From contig NZ_BCVJ01000011.1 in assembly GCF_001591685.1 (NCBI RefSeq), positions 1 through 42,841 of the forward strand: a stretch of DNA of 42,841 nt, written 5' to 3'. The translations under genes and the position numbers were made by a program. Of the stretch, positions 8,098 to 17,280 are shown one piece after another (the stretch's first letter is position 1; every line of letters begins with the position of its first letter). Below the pieces are notes generated by a model that saw only the letters and a list, made by a program, of their open reading frames with translations, made no database searches and was not told where the DNA came from. Source of the DNA: Ligilactobacillus murinus DSM 20452 = NBRC 14221 (GTDB lineage Bacteria; Bacillota; Bacilli; Lactobacillales; Lactobacillaceae).

Positions 8098-10260
8098 ATG
8101 GAACATTATGATGGACCAGCCTTTTACAGAAATAATGGTCGCCCAGCTACAAAAACGCGGGTTCAGACTAAAGTACCAGCTAAAACTGAAAAAGCACCGA
8201 CTAAAATAGCGACAAGTAACCAAAAGGAACGTTTAAATGGAACTTCACGGGCTTTTAGTCCAAGAAAAGTCCCGCGCTCTTTAGTTGCCGAGCGTGTTGT
8301 AAAAAAACGCCCTGATTACGATAAATTGGTGCGTTCATTAAAGAAAGCCCCCGAAGATTATTTACTCTTTGAAGGGACTGTTTTACTAGGAACTCAAGCG
8401 ATCGATCTGACGGTAAGTCGCCAGTTTGATAATACAGATACTAAATTGCCTAAACACCCGACGGTATCATCACAACTAAAAACACCAACATTAGCTTCGG
8501 ACAGTCGATCAACTAGTTCTAGTTTAGCGACTAGTGAAAGTATGAGCGACACAACAAGCCAGGTCCACTCGACAAGTTCGACTAGCCAGTTGCAAAGTTC
8601 AGTAAGTGATACGCGCACTCAAAGCATGAGCCCAGCTAACAGTAACAGTGAGGCAAAGAGCGTAAGCCAAAGTCAAGTAACTTCAGAGCTTAGTTCACAA
8701 GTTGACCTCACTAGTGAAATCGCTACTAGACCAGAGTCTCCCAAAATGACCGGGCTCAAAGCAGCCTTGGCACATGAAAGCTCTTTGACGCAAAGCGAAC
8801 CAAGTGTGTCAGCGAAACTGACATTACCTAAGGATGGACCTGAGCCTTATCAATTTCCAGCACTTAGTTTATTACCTGCACCAGTGATCAATGACGATCC
8901 TGCATTGGATGATTGGGTCAAAAGTCAGGTCCAAACGTTAAATGAGACACTCAAAGCGTTTCATGTTGAGGCGACTGTTAGTGATTGGACTATTGGCCCG
9001 ACGGTTACGCAATTTGAATTGACTTTGGGACGGGGAGTCAAGGTCAACAAGATCACCAATTTAAATGATGATCTCAAACTTGCCTTAGCTGCTAAAGACA
9101 TTCGGATCGAAGCGCCGATCCCAGGTAAAAGTAGTGTTGGGATCGAGATCCCCAATAAAACTTCACGCCCAGTCATGTTATCTGAAGTCTTGTGTTCAGA
9201 TAAATTCCAAGAAGCTTCTTCACCATTGACAGTAGCTTTAGGAGTCGATCTATTTGGCAAGCCCCAGATCACAGACTTACAAAAAATGCCCCATGGCTTG
9301 ATCGCAGGGGCTACCGGTTCGGGTAAATCGGTCTTTATCAATAGTTTGCTTGTTTCCTTACTCTATAAAGCTTCACCTAGTGAAGTGAAGTTGGTCTTGA
9401 TCGATCCTAAAGCAGTCGAGATGGCGCCTTATCATGATCTGCCCCATTTACTAGCGCCCGTGATCTCTGATGCTAAAGCAGCTGCGGCCGCGTTGAAATG
9501 GCTCGTAAATGAGATGGAAGAGCGGTATCAACGTTTAGCTGCTGCTGGGGCTCGTAACTTAGAGGCTTATAATGAAAAAGCTAAGGCAGCCGGTGAGTAT
9601 GGGCTGCAATTGCCATATATCGTGGTAGTGATCGATGAATTAGCTGATCTTATGATGGCAGCTTCGTCTGAGGTCCAAGATCATATTGCCCGGATCACGC
9701 AAAAAGCTCGGGCAGCTGGGATCCACTTATTAGTTGCGACCCAACGACCAAGTGTGGATGTTTTGACCGGAACGATCAAAAATAATATTCCGACTCGGAT
9801 CGCTTTTATGGTCTCAAGCCAAGTCGATTCACGAACGATCTTGGATACTGCTGGGGCCGAACGCCTTTTAGGTCGTGGCGATATGCTCTATTTGGGAAAT
9901 GGTTCGGGGCAACCGACCCGGTTGCAAGGGACTTATATTGAAGATGAGGTCGATGCGGTGACTGATTTTGTTAGACAGCAAGGTAAGCCTAAGTACGCTT
10001 TTGATCCCGATAGTTTGAAAAAACGTGCAGTAGAATCAGAAAAACAAGATGATCTTTTGCCTCGAGTTTTAGACTATATCGTTAATGAAGAGACGATCTC
10101 AACTTCCAAGTTGCAACGAGTCTTTTCGATCGGCTATAATCGTGCTGCCGCGATCATCGATGATCTTGAAGCTAAACAATATATTTCACCAGCGCATGGT
10201 GCCAAGCCACGGAAGGTCTTTTTGACTCAAGAAGGCTTGAATAAATTGCGCAGTGTATAA
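8098..10260 (+). CDS. sftA: SftA-type FtsK/SpoIIIE DNA translocase (soluble)
   Basis: A 720-residue AAA+ DNA pump for chromosome segregation at the septum. No membrane segments are visible, unlike FtsK/SpoIIIE, so it fits the soluble SftA class. Residues about 120-245 are a Ser/Thr/Gln-rich low-complexity linker. Walker A is GATGSGKSV (about 404-412) and Walker B is IVVVIDELADLM (about 508). The last 65 residues form the winged-helix gamma domain that reads KOPS-like sites. It is shorter than the Bacillus protein (about 950 residues), mostly in the linker. ATG 8098 was chosen over 8089 because AGGA at 8086-8089 gives correct spacing. The ytpR-sftA order is conserved. Confidence 0.88.
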   Translation: MEHYDGPAFYRNNGRPATKTRVQTKVPAKTEKAPTKIATSNQKERLNGTSRAFSPRKVPRSLVAERVVKKRPDYDKLVRSLKKAPEDYLLFEGTVLLGTQAIDLTVSRQFDNTDTKLPKHPTVSSQLKTPTLASDSRSTSSSLATSESMSDTTSQVHSTSSTSQLQSSVSDTRTQSMSPANSNSEAKSVSQSQVTSELSSQVDLTSEIATRPESPKMTGLKAALAHESSLTQSEPSVSAKLTLPKDGPEPYQFPALSLLPAPVINDDPALDDWVKSQVQTLNETLKAFHVEATVSDWTIGPTVTQFELTLGRGVKVNKITNLNDDLKLALAAKDIRIEAPIPGKSSVGIEIPNKTSRPVMLSEVLCSDKFQEASSPLTVALGVDLFGKPQITDLQKMPHGLIAGATGSGKSVFINSLLVSLLYKASPSEVKLVLIDPKAVEMAPYHDLPHLLAPVISDAKAAAAALKWLVNEMEERYQRLAAAGARNLEAYNEKAKAAGEYGLQLPYIVVVIDELADLMMAASSEVQDHIARITQKARAAGIHLLVATQRPSVDVLTGTIKNNIPTRIAFMVSSQVDSRTILDTAGAERLLGRGDMLYLGNGSGQPTRLQGTYIEDEVDAVTDFVRQQGKPKYAFDPDSLKKRAVESEKQDDLLPRVLDYIVNEETISTSKLQRVFSIGYNRAAAIIDDLEAKQYISPAHGAKPRKVFLTQEGLNKLRSV

Positions 10261-10302
10261 TAAAAAGACAAACGCTCAATAAGTGAGGTTTGTCTTCAAT
10301 CT

Positions 10303-10328
10303 AAGACTGAGGTATACTCAGTCTTTTT
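10303..10328 (+). terminator. Rho-independent terminator after sftA
   Basis: AAGACTGAG (10303-10311) and CTCAGTCTT (10317-10325) form a perfect 9-bp stem with a 5-base loop and a T tail. A second perfect stem, AGACAAAC/GTTTGTCT (10266-10273 / 10288-10295), lies just upstream. Confidence 0.9.
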
Positions 10329-10337
10329 TTGATACAT

Positions 10338-11162
10338 TTATTCGTTAAATATAAAATTTAAAAATTCTGGGAAATGTTTAGCCCAGTAAAATTCACTATG
10401 AGATTCAGCTGCAAAAATATTTAGTGAGATATTATCCATTGGATGCCCTGTTCGTAAAAGTGTCTGATAGTAGCGCAAAGATTCATCAATATAGGCTTGG
10501 GCCTGCTTTTCAGGAGCCAAAACTTCATCGTCACCAGCATCATTTTCACTAGCTCCTGTTTGAATATAGACCTTATTGCCAGGGTGCAAGGGATGAGAAG
10601 TGATAAACTGCGTGAATTTTACTTGATTCAACCAGGCAGCACTAGAAAAAACGCCTAAATTTCCAAAGATCTCAGGGTACAGTGAACCGGCATAGGCTGT
10701 GATATAGCCACCCATTGAACTTCCAGCTAGCAACGTGGTCTCACGTTGAGGTAAGGTACGATATTTTTTATCGATGAATGGCTTGACAGTATCTACTAGC
10801 CAGTCAACATATGCTCGACCTAGACCGCCAAAATACCCGGTACCATCAGATGTTTGAAATTCAGTCTTCCATGGTGAATATTCATCGAGACGGTGTTCGG
10901 CGCTATTGTCGATCCCGACAATGATCATTTGTGGCAATTCGAGGTGTTGTTTGATCAGGGGAATGACCTTCCACGAATAACCTGCAAACGCTTCGCGACT
11001 GTAAAAAACATTTTGCCCATCGTGCATATATAAAACCGGATAATGACGCTCATTTTTAAAATAATCTCGGGGAAGTAGTACTCGGATCCTGCGCTCATTT
11101 GAAAAATAAGGCACAAATAGATAATGAGTCCGTAGCTCGAGATAATAACTGTTTTGAGGCAT
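10338..11162 (-). CDS. Putative esterase, alpha/beta hydrolase (esterase D / enterochelin esterase-like)
   Basis: A 274-residue PF00756-type hydrolase, probably cytoplasmic because no signal peptide is seen. The nucleophile elbow is GSSMGGY (Ser149), an acid/oxyanion region is in YMHDGQNVF, and a C-terminal catalytic His is likely in ESHSEFYW (about His255). The chosen ATG (MPQNSYYLEL) has an AAAGGA ribosome site; a 14-codon longer form was rejected for lack of one. It is transcribed away from a second esterase of the same superfamily, sharing a 270-bp intergenic region, so the genes are probably co-regulated. The substrate is unknown. Confidence 0.8.
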   Translation of the reverse strand: MPQNSYYLELRTHYLFVPYFSNERRIRVLLPRDYFKNERHYPVLYMHDGQNVFYSREAFAGYSWKVIPLIKQHLELPQMIIVGIDNSAEHRLDEYSPWKTEFQTSDGTGYFGGLGRAYVDWLVDTVKPFIDKKYRTLPQRETTLLAGSSMGGYITAYAGSLYPEIFGNLGVFSSAAWLNQVKFTQFITSHPLHPGNKVYIQTGASENDAGDDEVLAPEKQAQAYIDESLRYYQTLLRTGHPMDNISLNIFAAESHSEFYWAKHFPEFLNFIFNE

Positions 11163-11282
11163 AATATAGCAGTTCCTTTCCCAATTTCTTGCATATATGA
11201 CCAAGATATACTGAAAAAAACTTTTTGTCCAGCTATGGTCAAAATTTTATTTATATAAAAATAAAATGATAAAAAATGGTAT

Positions 11283-11314
11283 TCACATTAGTTGTGATTT
11301 GTGTTAATATTAAC
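11283..11314. promoter_or_regulatory. Two inverted repeats in the divergent esterase promoter region
   Basis: TCACA-N5-TGTGA (11283-11297) resembles a dimeric HTH operator, and GTTAATATTAAC (11303-11314) is a perfect 12-bp palindrome six bases further. Both sit in the AT-rich intergenic stretch between divergent genes. The regulator is unknown. Confidence 0.35.
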
Positions 11315-11434
11315 GAAAAATTAAATGAAAGTTAGTTAATGCTGGGTGAAATAAAATTTATTTTGGCTTTTTAAGCGGGATAAGCGTTTAGAGTGACTAA
11401 GGTATTGTAAATTAAAAAAGGTGGAGGAAATTAT

Positions 11435-12181
11435 ATGCATTTTGAGAAATGTCAATTACATAGTAAGGTTTTAGGACGTTCGATGAATTTTAATGTTTAT
11501 GGTCATGCGGGAAGACCGATCTTAGTTTTTCCGGCTTCTGGTGGTAGTCATAATGAATATGGTGATTTTGGGATGATCGCAGCATGTCAGCGTTGGATCG
11601 ATAGTGGTCAGGTACGCTTTTTTACCCCAGATTCGTTTGATAAGGAAGCTTTTGAGGCTAATGAGAAAAGTCCCCATGATCGTGCCTTAGCGCATATGGC
11701 TTATGAGCGCTTTATCGTTGAAGAATTAGTACCACTTATCTATGACAAGACAAACTGGTCCGGAAGTTTGATAACAACTGGATGTTCGATGGGGGCATAT
11801 CATGCAATGAATTTTGGGCTCAAATTCCCTGAGATCTTTGATACTGTTATTTCGTTAAGTGGACTATATGATCTGCGGTTTGTCGTAGGTGATTATGGCG
11901 CTGATGAGCTAGTTTACTACAATTCACCAACTGATTATCTATGGAATTTAGCTGATCCATGGTTTTTTGAAAAATATCGGCAAAATACTTATATCATCTG
12001 TACCGGTCTAGGACCTTGGGAAGAGGTTGACGAGACTCGCAAACTTGAAGCTGTTTTTAAGGCTAAGCAGATCCCAGGTTGGTTTGATTACTGGGGGAAA
12101 GATGTTTCGCATGACTGGGTCTGGTGGAAAAAACAGATGCCATATTATTTAAGTAAATTATCCGAAACGGGACAAATTTGA
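11435..12181 (+). CDS. Putative esterase (PF00756-like alpha/beta hydrolase)
   Basis: A 248-residue cytosolic hydrolase. The nucleophile elbow is TTGCSMGAYHA (Ser118), an oxyanion-type loop FPASGGSHNEYGDFG is at 32-46, and the likely catalytic His226 is in VSHDWVWWK. It is only distantly similar to the divergent esterase. It has a GGTGGAGG ribosome site and ends 19 bases before an ATP-grasp gene, so the two form an operon. An esterase next to an ATP-grasp ligase suggests one bond is made and another cleaved in a small-molecule or peptide pathway, but no substrate can be named. Confidence 0.82.
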   Translation: MHFEKCQLHSKVLGRSMNFNVYGHAGRPILVFPASGGSHNEYGDFGMIAACQRWIDSGQVRFFTPDSFDKEAFEANEKSPHDRALAHMAYERFIVEELVPLIYDKTNWSGSLITTGCSMGAYHAMNFGLKFPEIFDTVISLSGLYDLRFVVGDYGADELVYYNSPTDYLWNLADPWFFEKYRQNTYIICTGLGPWEEVDETRKLEAVFKAKQIPGWFDYWGKDVSHDWVWWKKQMPYYLSKLSETGQI

Positions 12182-12200
12182 GTAGAAGGGACAAGATATA

Positions 12201-13367
12201 ATGAATTTTATTGTTATTTCGCCCCATTTTCCTGCAAATTTTGAGCAATTTTCAGTGAGTCTCAGCAATAATGGGATCACGACTTTGGGGATCGGGGATA
12301 AAGCCTACGATGAATTGACACCTAGTTTGCGCACCGCATTGCATGAGTACTACAGAGTCGATGATATGGAAGATTATGACCAAATGTATCGAGCAGTAGC
12401 GTACTTTGCATTTAAATACGGTAAGATCGATCGCTTGGAATCACATAATGAATATTGGCTGTTTCAGGATGCTAGATTGCGGACAGATTTTAATATCCCA
12501 GGCTATAAGAGTGATGAGATGGATAAGATCAAGTATAAGTCAAAGATGAAACAGGTCTTTTTGAGCCACGATATTCCAGTTGCACTAGGAAAAGTTTTTC
12601 AGACCGCAGAGGAAGGCTGGAATTTACTAGAACAGTTCGGTTATCCAGTGATCGTTAAACCCGATTCTGGAGTCGGAGCTAGTGACACGTATAAGATCAG
12701 TACGCCGGAAGACTTTACTGCTTTTTTGACCAAACGTACTCCTGATGTAACTTATTTTATGGAAGAATTCATCGAAGGAGACATCATAACTTTTGATGGT
12801 CTGACAGATCAAACTGGACGTGTGGTTTTTTATTCTTCACTCGTTTACCAAGAGCCTGCTTTAGATACAGTCCATCGCACAGGTGACATGTATTTTTATG
12901 AGACACGTGACATTGACGCAGATCTTTATGAGTTAGGAATGAAAAGTGTAGCAGCTTTTGATATTCGGGAAAGATTTTTCCACTTCGAGTTCTTTAGAAC
13001 AGCAGATGACAAGCTCTATGCCTTAGAGATCAACTGTCGTCCACCAGGTGGGCCTTCGATCGATCTGATGAATCATGCTCATCAGTTGAGCTTGTTTGAA
13101 GAATATGCTCATTTAGTTAAAGAAAATAAATTCTATGGCGATAGTACTTGTCCGTATTACAGTGTCTATATTTCACGAAGTAACAAGCAAGATTATCGCT
13201 ATGACCTAGCTAAGATCAGACAAAAATATGGAGATGAGCTAAAAGAGATCCAACATGTTCCAGGGGTGTTTGCTGAGATCATGGGAGATGTTGGCTATAT
13301 TTTCAATACTAAGACTAAAGAACAGATGCACGCGATAATCGAATTTGTTGGTGCACTCAAGACATAG
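12201..13367 (+). CDS. ATP-grasp domain protein (carboxylate-amine ligase-like), substrate unknown
   Basis: A 388-residue ATP-grasp enzyme. Such enzymes activate a carboxylate as acyl-phosphate and couple it to a nucleophile. An N-terminal Rossmann-like pre-grasp domain (about 1-110) precedes the ATP-binding part: YPVIVKPDSGVGAS (Lys153, Gly-rich loop), MEEFIEGD (187-194) and the Mg2+ site EINCRPPGG (276-284). It resembles CarB- and PurK-like ATP-grasp folds but has no partner domains of either. It is the second gene of the esterase operon and has its own terminator. No exact family name can be given from sequence reading alone. Confidence 0.82.
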   Translation: MNFIVISPHFPANFEQFSVSLSNNGITTLGIGDKAYDELTPSLRTALHEYYRVDDMEDYDQMYRAVAYFAFKYGKIDRLESHNEYWLFQDARLRTDFNIPGYKSDEMDKIKYKSKMKQVFLSHDIPVALGKVFQTAEEGWNLLEQFGYPVIVKPDSGVGASDTYKISTPEDFTAFLTKRTPDVTYFMEEFIEGDIITFDGLTDQTGRVVFYSSLVYQEPALDTVHRTGDMYFYETRDIDADLYELGMKSVAAFDIRERFFHFEFFRTADDKLYALEINCRPPGGPSIDLMNHAHQLSLFEEYAHLVKENKFYGDSTCPYYSVYISRSNKQDYRYDLAKIRQKYGDELKEIQHVPGVFAEIMGDVGYIFNTKTKEQMHAIIEFVGALKT

Positions 13368-13380
13368 AAATAAGAAATGA

Positions 13381-13407
13381 GCCGATCAGAATTTTGGTCG
13401 GCTTTTT
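13381..13407 (+). terminator. Rho-independent terminator after the ATP-grasp gene
   Basis: GCCGAT (13381-13386) pairs with GTCGGC (13397-13402), with one G-T pair, followed by five T. Confidence 0.85.
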
Positions 13408-13487
13408 GTATGGCTATGACTTTAAAAAGGTTTGCGATCTATGGTAAACTTAGCTTAATTGTTAATTAAGAAAAGAGGATATTTACC

Positions 13488-14819
13488 ATGAATATGGACA
13501 CCACATATTTTTTTGTAGGCATCAAGGGGACGGGGATGAGTGCGTTAGCCCTTATTTTAAATGACAAGGGTTATAAAGTTGCCGGTTCAGATATTGAAAA
13601 ATATACGTTTACACAACGTGGCTTAGAACAGGCTGGAATTGAGATTTTCCCATTTGACGAAAAAAATATCCATGACAAGATGACGATCGTTGCTGGTAAT
13701 GCTTTTGGTGATGAGCAAGAAGAGATCAAAAAAGCACGTGAATTAGGCTTAAAAGTTATGCGTTATCCGGAAGTTGTTGAAATGTTGATCGAAGAGACGA
13801 CAAGCATTGGGGTCGCTGGTGCCCATGGTAAGACGAGTACTTCAGGTTTGTTGGCCCATGTTTTAAGTGGGGTCTCACCAACAAGTTATTTGGTCGGAGA
13901 TGGCTCAGGTAAAGGGATCCCTGATGCACGTTTCTTTGTATTTGAAGCTGATGAATATCGTCGCCATTTTGTAGCATACCATCCAGACTACACGATCATG
14001 ACCAATATCGACTTTGATCACCCTGATTATTTCACTGGGATCGAAGATGTTTGTGATGCTTTTGAAACGTTGGCTAAACAAACTAAAAAAGGCCTCTTTG
14101 TCTGGGGTGAAGATAAATATCTTCGCAAACTAAAAGCCGATGTACCAGTATATTATTATGGGACTGAAGCTGATGACGATGTGCGTGCTGAAAATATCAA
14201 ACGTACGACTAAGGGCTCAACTTTTGATGTGTATTTACACGATGAATATTTAGGCAACTACGAGATCCCAATGTTTGGTAAGCATAACATCTTGAACAGT
14301 TTAGCTGTTATCGCTGTTTCGCACATGGAAAAAGTCGATCAAGAAGAGATCAAAAAAGAATTATTGACTTTCAAGGGGGTCAAGCGGCGTTTTACTGAAA
14401 AGCGTGTTGCTGACATGGTGATCATTGATGACTATGCTCACCATCCATCTGAGATCACTGCGACTTTAGATGCTGCGCGCCAACAATACCCAGATAAGAA
14501 GATCATTGCAGTTTTCCAACCGCATACTTTCAGCCGGACGGTCGCATTGATGGACGAATTTGCTAAGAGTTTAGATCTAGCCGATAAAGTCTATTTGACT
14601 GATATTTTCAGTTCGATCCGTGAACATGACGGTAAAGTTTCTGCCAAAGATCTAGGTGAAAAGATCACTAAAGGTGGCGAAGTTTTAGCTCTAGATAATA
14701 TGTCACCATTACTTGATTACCATGATGATGTCGTTGTCTTTATGGGTGCCGGTGATATTCAAAAATACGAATATGCTTATGAAAAATTATTGAGCGATCT
14801 TAGCTTGAATAATAACTAA
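13488..14819 (+). CDS. murC: UDP-N-acetylmuramate--L-alanine ligase MurC
   Basis: A 443-residue cytoplasmic Mur ligase adding L-Ala to UDP-MurNAc, the first peptide step of peptidoglycan synthesis. The N-terminal nucleotide-binding loop is [10 protein letters not shown] (11-20), the ATP P-loop is [10 protein letters not shown] (111-120), and the C-terminal domain carries [11 protein letters not shown] and FQPHTFSR. The start has a GAGGAT ribosome site. An inverted repeat CTTAATT/AATTAAG (13454-13470) lies just before it. In Bacillus murC follows sftA; here the esterase/ATP-grasp cassette intervenes. Confidence 0.96.
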   Translation: MNMDTTYFFVGIKGTGMSALALILNDKGYKVAGSDIEKYTFTQRGLEQAGIEIFPFDEKNIHDKMTIVAGNAFGDEQEEIKKARELGLKVMRYPEVVEMLIEETTSIGVAGAHGKTSTSGLLAHVLSGVSPTSYLVGDGSGKGIPDARFFVFEADEYRRHFVAYHPDYTIMTNIDFDHPDYFTGIEDVCDAFETLAKQTKKGLFVWGEDKYLRKLKADVPVYYYGTEADDDVRAENIKRTTKGSTFDVYLHDEYLGNYEIPMFGKHNILNSLAVIAVSHMEKVDQEEIKKELLTFKGVKRRFTEKRVADMVIIDDYAHHPSEITATLDAARQQYPDKKIIAVFQPHTFSRTVALMDEFAKSLDLADKVYLTDIFSSIREHDGKVSAKDLGEKITKGGEVLALDNMSPLLDYHDDVVVFMGAGDIQKYEYAYEKLLSDLSLNNN

Positions 14820-14853
14820 TAAAAGACGATGCGTTAAGCGCTCTATGAATAAC

Positions 14854-14904
14854 AAAACCTCACTATGATGCAGATCTTTAACAGCATAGTGAGGTTTTTT
14901 GTTA
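14854..14904. terminator. Bidirectional terminator between murC and the glycerophosphodiesterase gene
   Basis: Positions 14854-14867 pair perfectly with 14885-14898 (14 bp) around a 17-base loop. Runs of A and T flank both sides (AACAAAA ... TTTTTTGTT), so it can serve both convergent genes. Confidence 0.9.
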
Positions 14905-16629
14905 TTCAGGTAAGAGAATGACAGCATCTAACAAGCGGTTAGCATAACTGGTATTAGCATTGAAGTTATGGTAGACCCACTTTGCTTCAGTGACATTATC
15001 GGTGATGATCCCATCTACATCCAAGAAGGCGGCCTTTTTAAGATCTTCCTCGCTATTGACAGTCCAAGAATAAACTTTTTTAAAACTGAGCTTGGCCTGG
15101 GTGACAAAAGAGTCATTTAACGTTGTCTTTTCCATCGTATAACCATTAGCTGGTGTCTGCGGGAAGATGAAATTATACGGTAGGATATAGTAAGCATTTA
15201 GTGTAGGAGCATATTTTTTAGCACTAGTAATAACTTTGTAGTCAAGTGATTGTAACTCATGATTATTTTGTTTGAGCGTAGTTTTGTATGTGTCAAAGAA
15301 ATTTTTTAACATATTTTTTGAATCACGTTTAGTTGTCTTGATCTCGACTAATAGTCTTTGCTCATATTGTTTGGCAACGCTCAGATACTCGTCGAAACTA
15401 GGGATCTTAGCTTGGTGACCATTTTCGTGTACGGTCAAAGCAGTCAATTGAGCCAGTGTCAGCTCTTGGGGGCTAGTATCAAGATCGGCGAGTTGCTTTA
15501 GATTTTCATCATGCATGACGACAAATTTATGATCTTTGGTTTCTTGAATATCGATCTCGATGTAATTTGGTTTAGCTTGGGCAGTCTTACGAAGAGCAGG
15601 GATCGTATTTTGGACGCCATTTTTTGCATCGACTCCACGGTGTGAGATGATCAATGGTGTTTGACCTAAATGAACTAAGTAGGCCCCGTTACCTAAAAGA
15701 GCTCCAAGTGTAAATAAAGCGAACAATGGCTTAGCTATCTTGCTGAGCCAGCTTTTTTTAGTACTTTTGTAAGTCGCTAAGGTAACGTCAGCTGGTAAAA
15801 TGAGCTGTAAAAGGGCAACGCTAGCCCAAACAGAGATCAGAAATGAGCCGATCTGCAGTAAGGTAACATTGATACTTCCACCGATAAGCGCACTCAACGG
15901 ATTCTGATCGAGTCCAAGTTGGATCGAATATAAAATACCGATCAGTCCTAAGTTAGTGATAAGCGCAATAAATGAGATCTTTAGTAGTTTTAGCGTATAA
16001 GCCCAAAACTTATTTCTAGTTAGTTGCCAACTTTGTGCGAGCGCTGCTTTGATCTTGACTTTTTCAAAAAGCATCAGCGGTAAAACGAAGAGCAGGCGGA
16101 TGCTCAAAATAAAGATCGCTAAGTAAAAAATACCGAGCAAAGTTGCATAAAGTGGTTTTTGTAAGAGAAAATCCAAGATAAATTCAGGGATGACTATTTT
16201 ACTCAAAAGTGGCGAATTAAAGAAGATCCCACTAAAAGGCACGATCAATAAGAAATAGCCGGCAAAAAAGAAGATCCCGAGTGGATCGAGCTGGCGTAAT
16301 TGCCGAGCCGTGTTTTTTAAGATCGCACGAAAGCTGAATTCATCTTGCCTGATCAAAACAACACCGTTTAGGATGAGCGCAAATTGCCCAAAAACACAGA
16401 TGATCAAAATGATCAATTCCAAAAGTAAGCCCAAGGTGATATAGGGATGGCTCGTAACGAGTGAAAGTGCATTGGTATAAGATAAATAGGGGATCGCACC
16501 TAAATTCAATAGTAGCGAAGTCCACGCATTAAAGAGGGGGATAATCGCGACCTCAAGTGAAAGTTCGACCACTAAAAAGAGGATCAGATAATTTTTCCAA
16601 TGTAAGCTAAAATCGCGTTTTAAACGCAT
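14902..16629 (-). CDS. Membrane-anchored glycerophosphodiester phosphodiesterase
   Basis: A 575-residue protein with an N-terminal multi-pass membrane domain (about 1-325, around eight hydrophobic segments, PF10110-like). A GDPD catalytic barrel follows (about 328-570). The catalytic HRG is in ISHRGVDAKNGVQNTIPA, the metal-binding EIDIQ is at about 361, and the second His is in VMHDENL. The enzyme releases glycerol-3-phosphate from glycerophosphodiesters, and membrane versions may act on lipoteichoic acid or lipid head groups. Its stop lies inside the murC bidirectional terminator region. Confidence 0.88.
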   Translation of the reverse strand: MRLKRDFSLHWKNYLILFLVVELSLEVAIIPLFNAWTSLLLNLGAIPYLSYTNALSLVTSHPYITLGLLLELIILIICVFGQFALILNGVVLIRQDEFSFRAILKNTARQLRQLDPLGIFFFAGYFLLIVPFSGIFFNSPLLSKIVIPEFILDFLLQKPLYATLLGIFYLAIFILSIRLLFVLPLMLFEKVKIKAALAQSWQLTRNKFWAYTLKLLKISFIALITNLGLIGILYSIQLGLDQNPLSALIGGSINVTLLQIGSFLISVWASVALLQLILPADVTLATYKSTKKSWLSKIAKPLFALFTLGALLGNGAYLVHLGQTPLIISHRGVDAKNGVQNTIPALRKTAQAKPNYIEIDIQETKDHKFVVMHDENLKQLADLDTSPQELTLAQLTALTVHENGHQAKIPSFDEYLSVAKQYEQRLLVEIKTTKRDSKNMLKNFFDTYKTTLKQNNHELQSLDYKVITSAKKYAPTLNAYYILPYNFIFPQTPANGYTMEKTTLNDSFVTQAKLSFKKVYSWTVNSEEDLKKAAFLDVDGIITDNVTEAKWVYHNFNANTSYANRLLDAVILLPE

Positions 16630-16731
16630 CGTATCACTCCGATTTTTTAAATTTTATTACATTGTACCCAATACAATGCGCTAGAACAATAATTATCCCT
16701 AAATCTAGGTAATTTGATCTAGACCTAACGA

Positions 16732-16760
16732 TTGAGCAAAAAGAAGGGGTATGCTATCAT
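16732..16760 (+). promoter_or_regulatory. Putative promoter of the MaoC-like gene
   Basis: TTGAGC (16732-16737), a 17-bp spacer and TATCAT (16755-16760) with an extended TGC. The expected start of transcription is about 27 bases before the ATG. Confidence 0.65.
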
Positions 16761-16793
16761 TAAGGCAGACCACTTAGAGGAAGGTGAAGCTAT

Positions 16794-17237
16794 ATGCCTG
16801 ATGATGTGCATCGGCAGGGCAAAACGATCGCTGAGATCAAAGAAGGCGATTCATTGACTGTAACGGAAAGTATCTCAGAACGAGATCTATTGATCTATTT
16901 GGGACTGACTAACGATAATAACCCACTGTATATTCAAAATGAATATGCACAAAAATTAGGGCACGCTGGTCCAGTTGTGCCGCCAGTATTGTTGAGTGGG
17001 ATCATTACGAGCTCAGTTTCAAAATTATTACCTGGACCTGGGAGTGAAGTGGTGAATTTTTCAGCTAACTTCATTCGGCCAGTCTATCATGATGAGATCG
17101 TCACATTCAGTTTTGAAGTGATCAAAGTTGATACGATGAAAGAAGTTGTGATGATCTCAGTTGAGGGTAGTAACCGTCAAAATGAACGCGTTTTAGATTC
17201 AGTTGTCATGGCTCGGCCTCCGCGTCAGCAAGATTAG
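16794..17237 (+). CDS. MaoC-like hot-dog domain protein
   Basis: A 147-residue hot-dog fold related to (R)-specific enoyl-CoA/ACP hydratases. The hydratase-2 motif is recognisable as TNDNNPLYIQNEY (40-52), with Asp41 present. The position of the usual catalytic His after P-L is Tyr46. The rest (FSANFIRPVYHDEIVTF) matches the fold. Either this subfamily uses another residue or it is a thioester-binding protein without hydratase activity. It sits 43 bases before the Bax-inhibitor gene with no terminator between, so they are probably cotranscribed. Confidence 0.78.
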   Translation: MPDDVHRQGKTIAEIKEGDSLTVTESISERDLLIYLGLTNDNNPLYIQNEYAQKLGHAGPVVPPVLLSGIITSSVSKLLPGPGSEVVNFSANFIRPVYHDEIVTFSFEVIKVDTMKEVVMISVEGSNRQNERVLDSVVMARPPRQQD

Positions 17238-17280
17238 CTACATTTATGATCAATTAAATACTTGAAAGAAGGAGAATTTT

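Noticed and set aside
8961-9341. Minus-strand open frame within sftA
   Set aside because: It is antisense to the conserved motor domain, with no ribosome site or family features.
10266-10295. First hairpin after sftA as a separate regulatory RNA
   Set aside because: A stem directly after the stop and before a normal terminator is better seen as part of the 3' UTR.
16711-16726. TTGATCTAGACC upstream of the MaoC-like gene, identical to 12 bases of the NagR-like operator
   Set aside because: The palindrome is incomplete (TTTGATCT/AGACCTAA) and it lies upstream of the -35; GATC and CTAG words are common here, so it may be chance.
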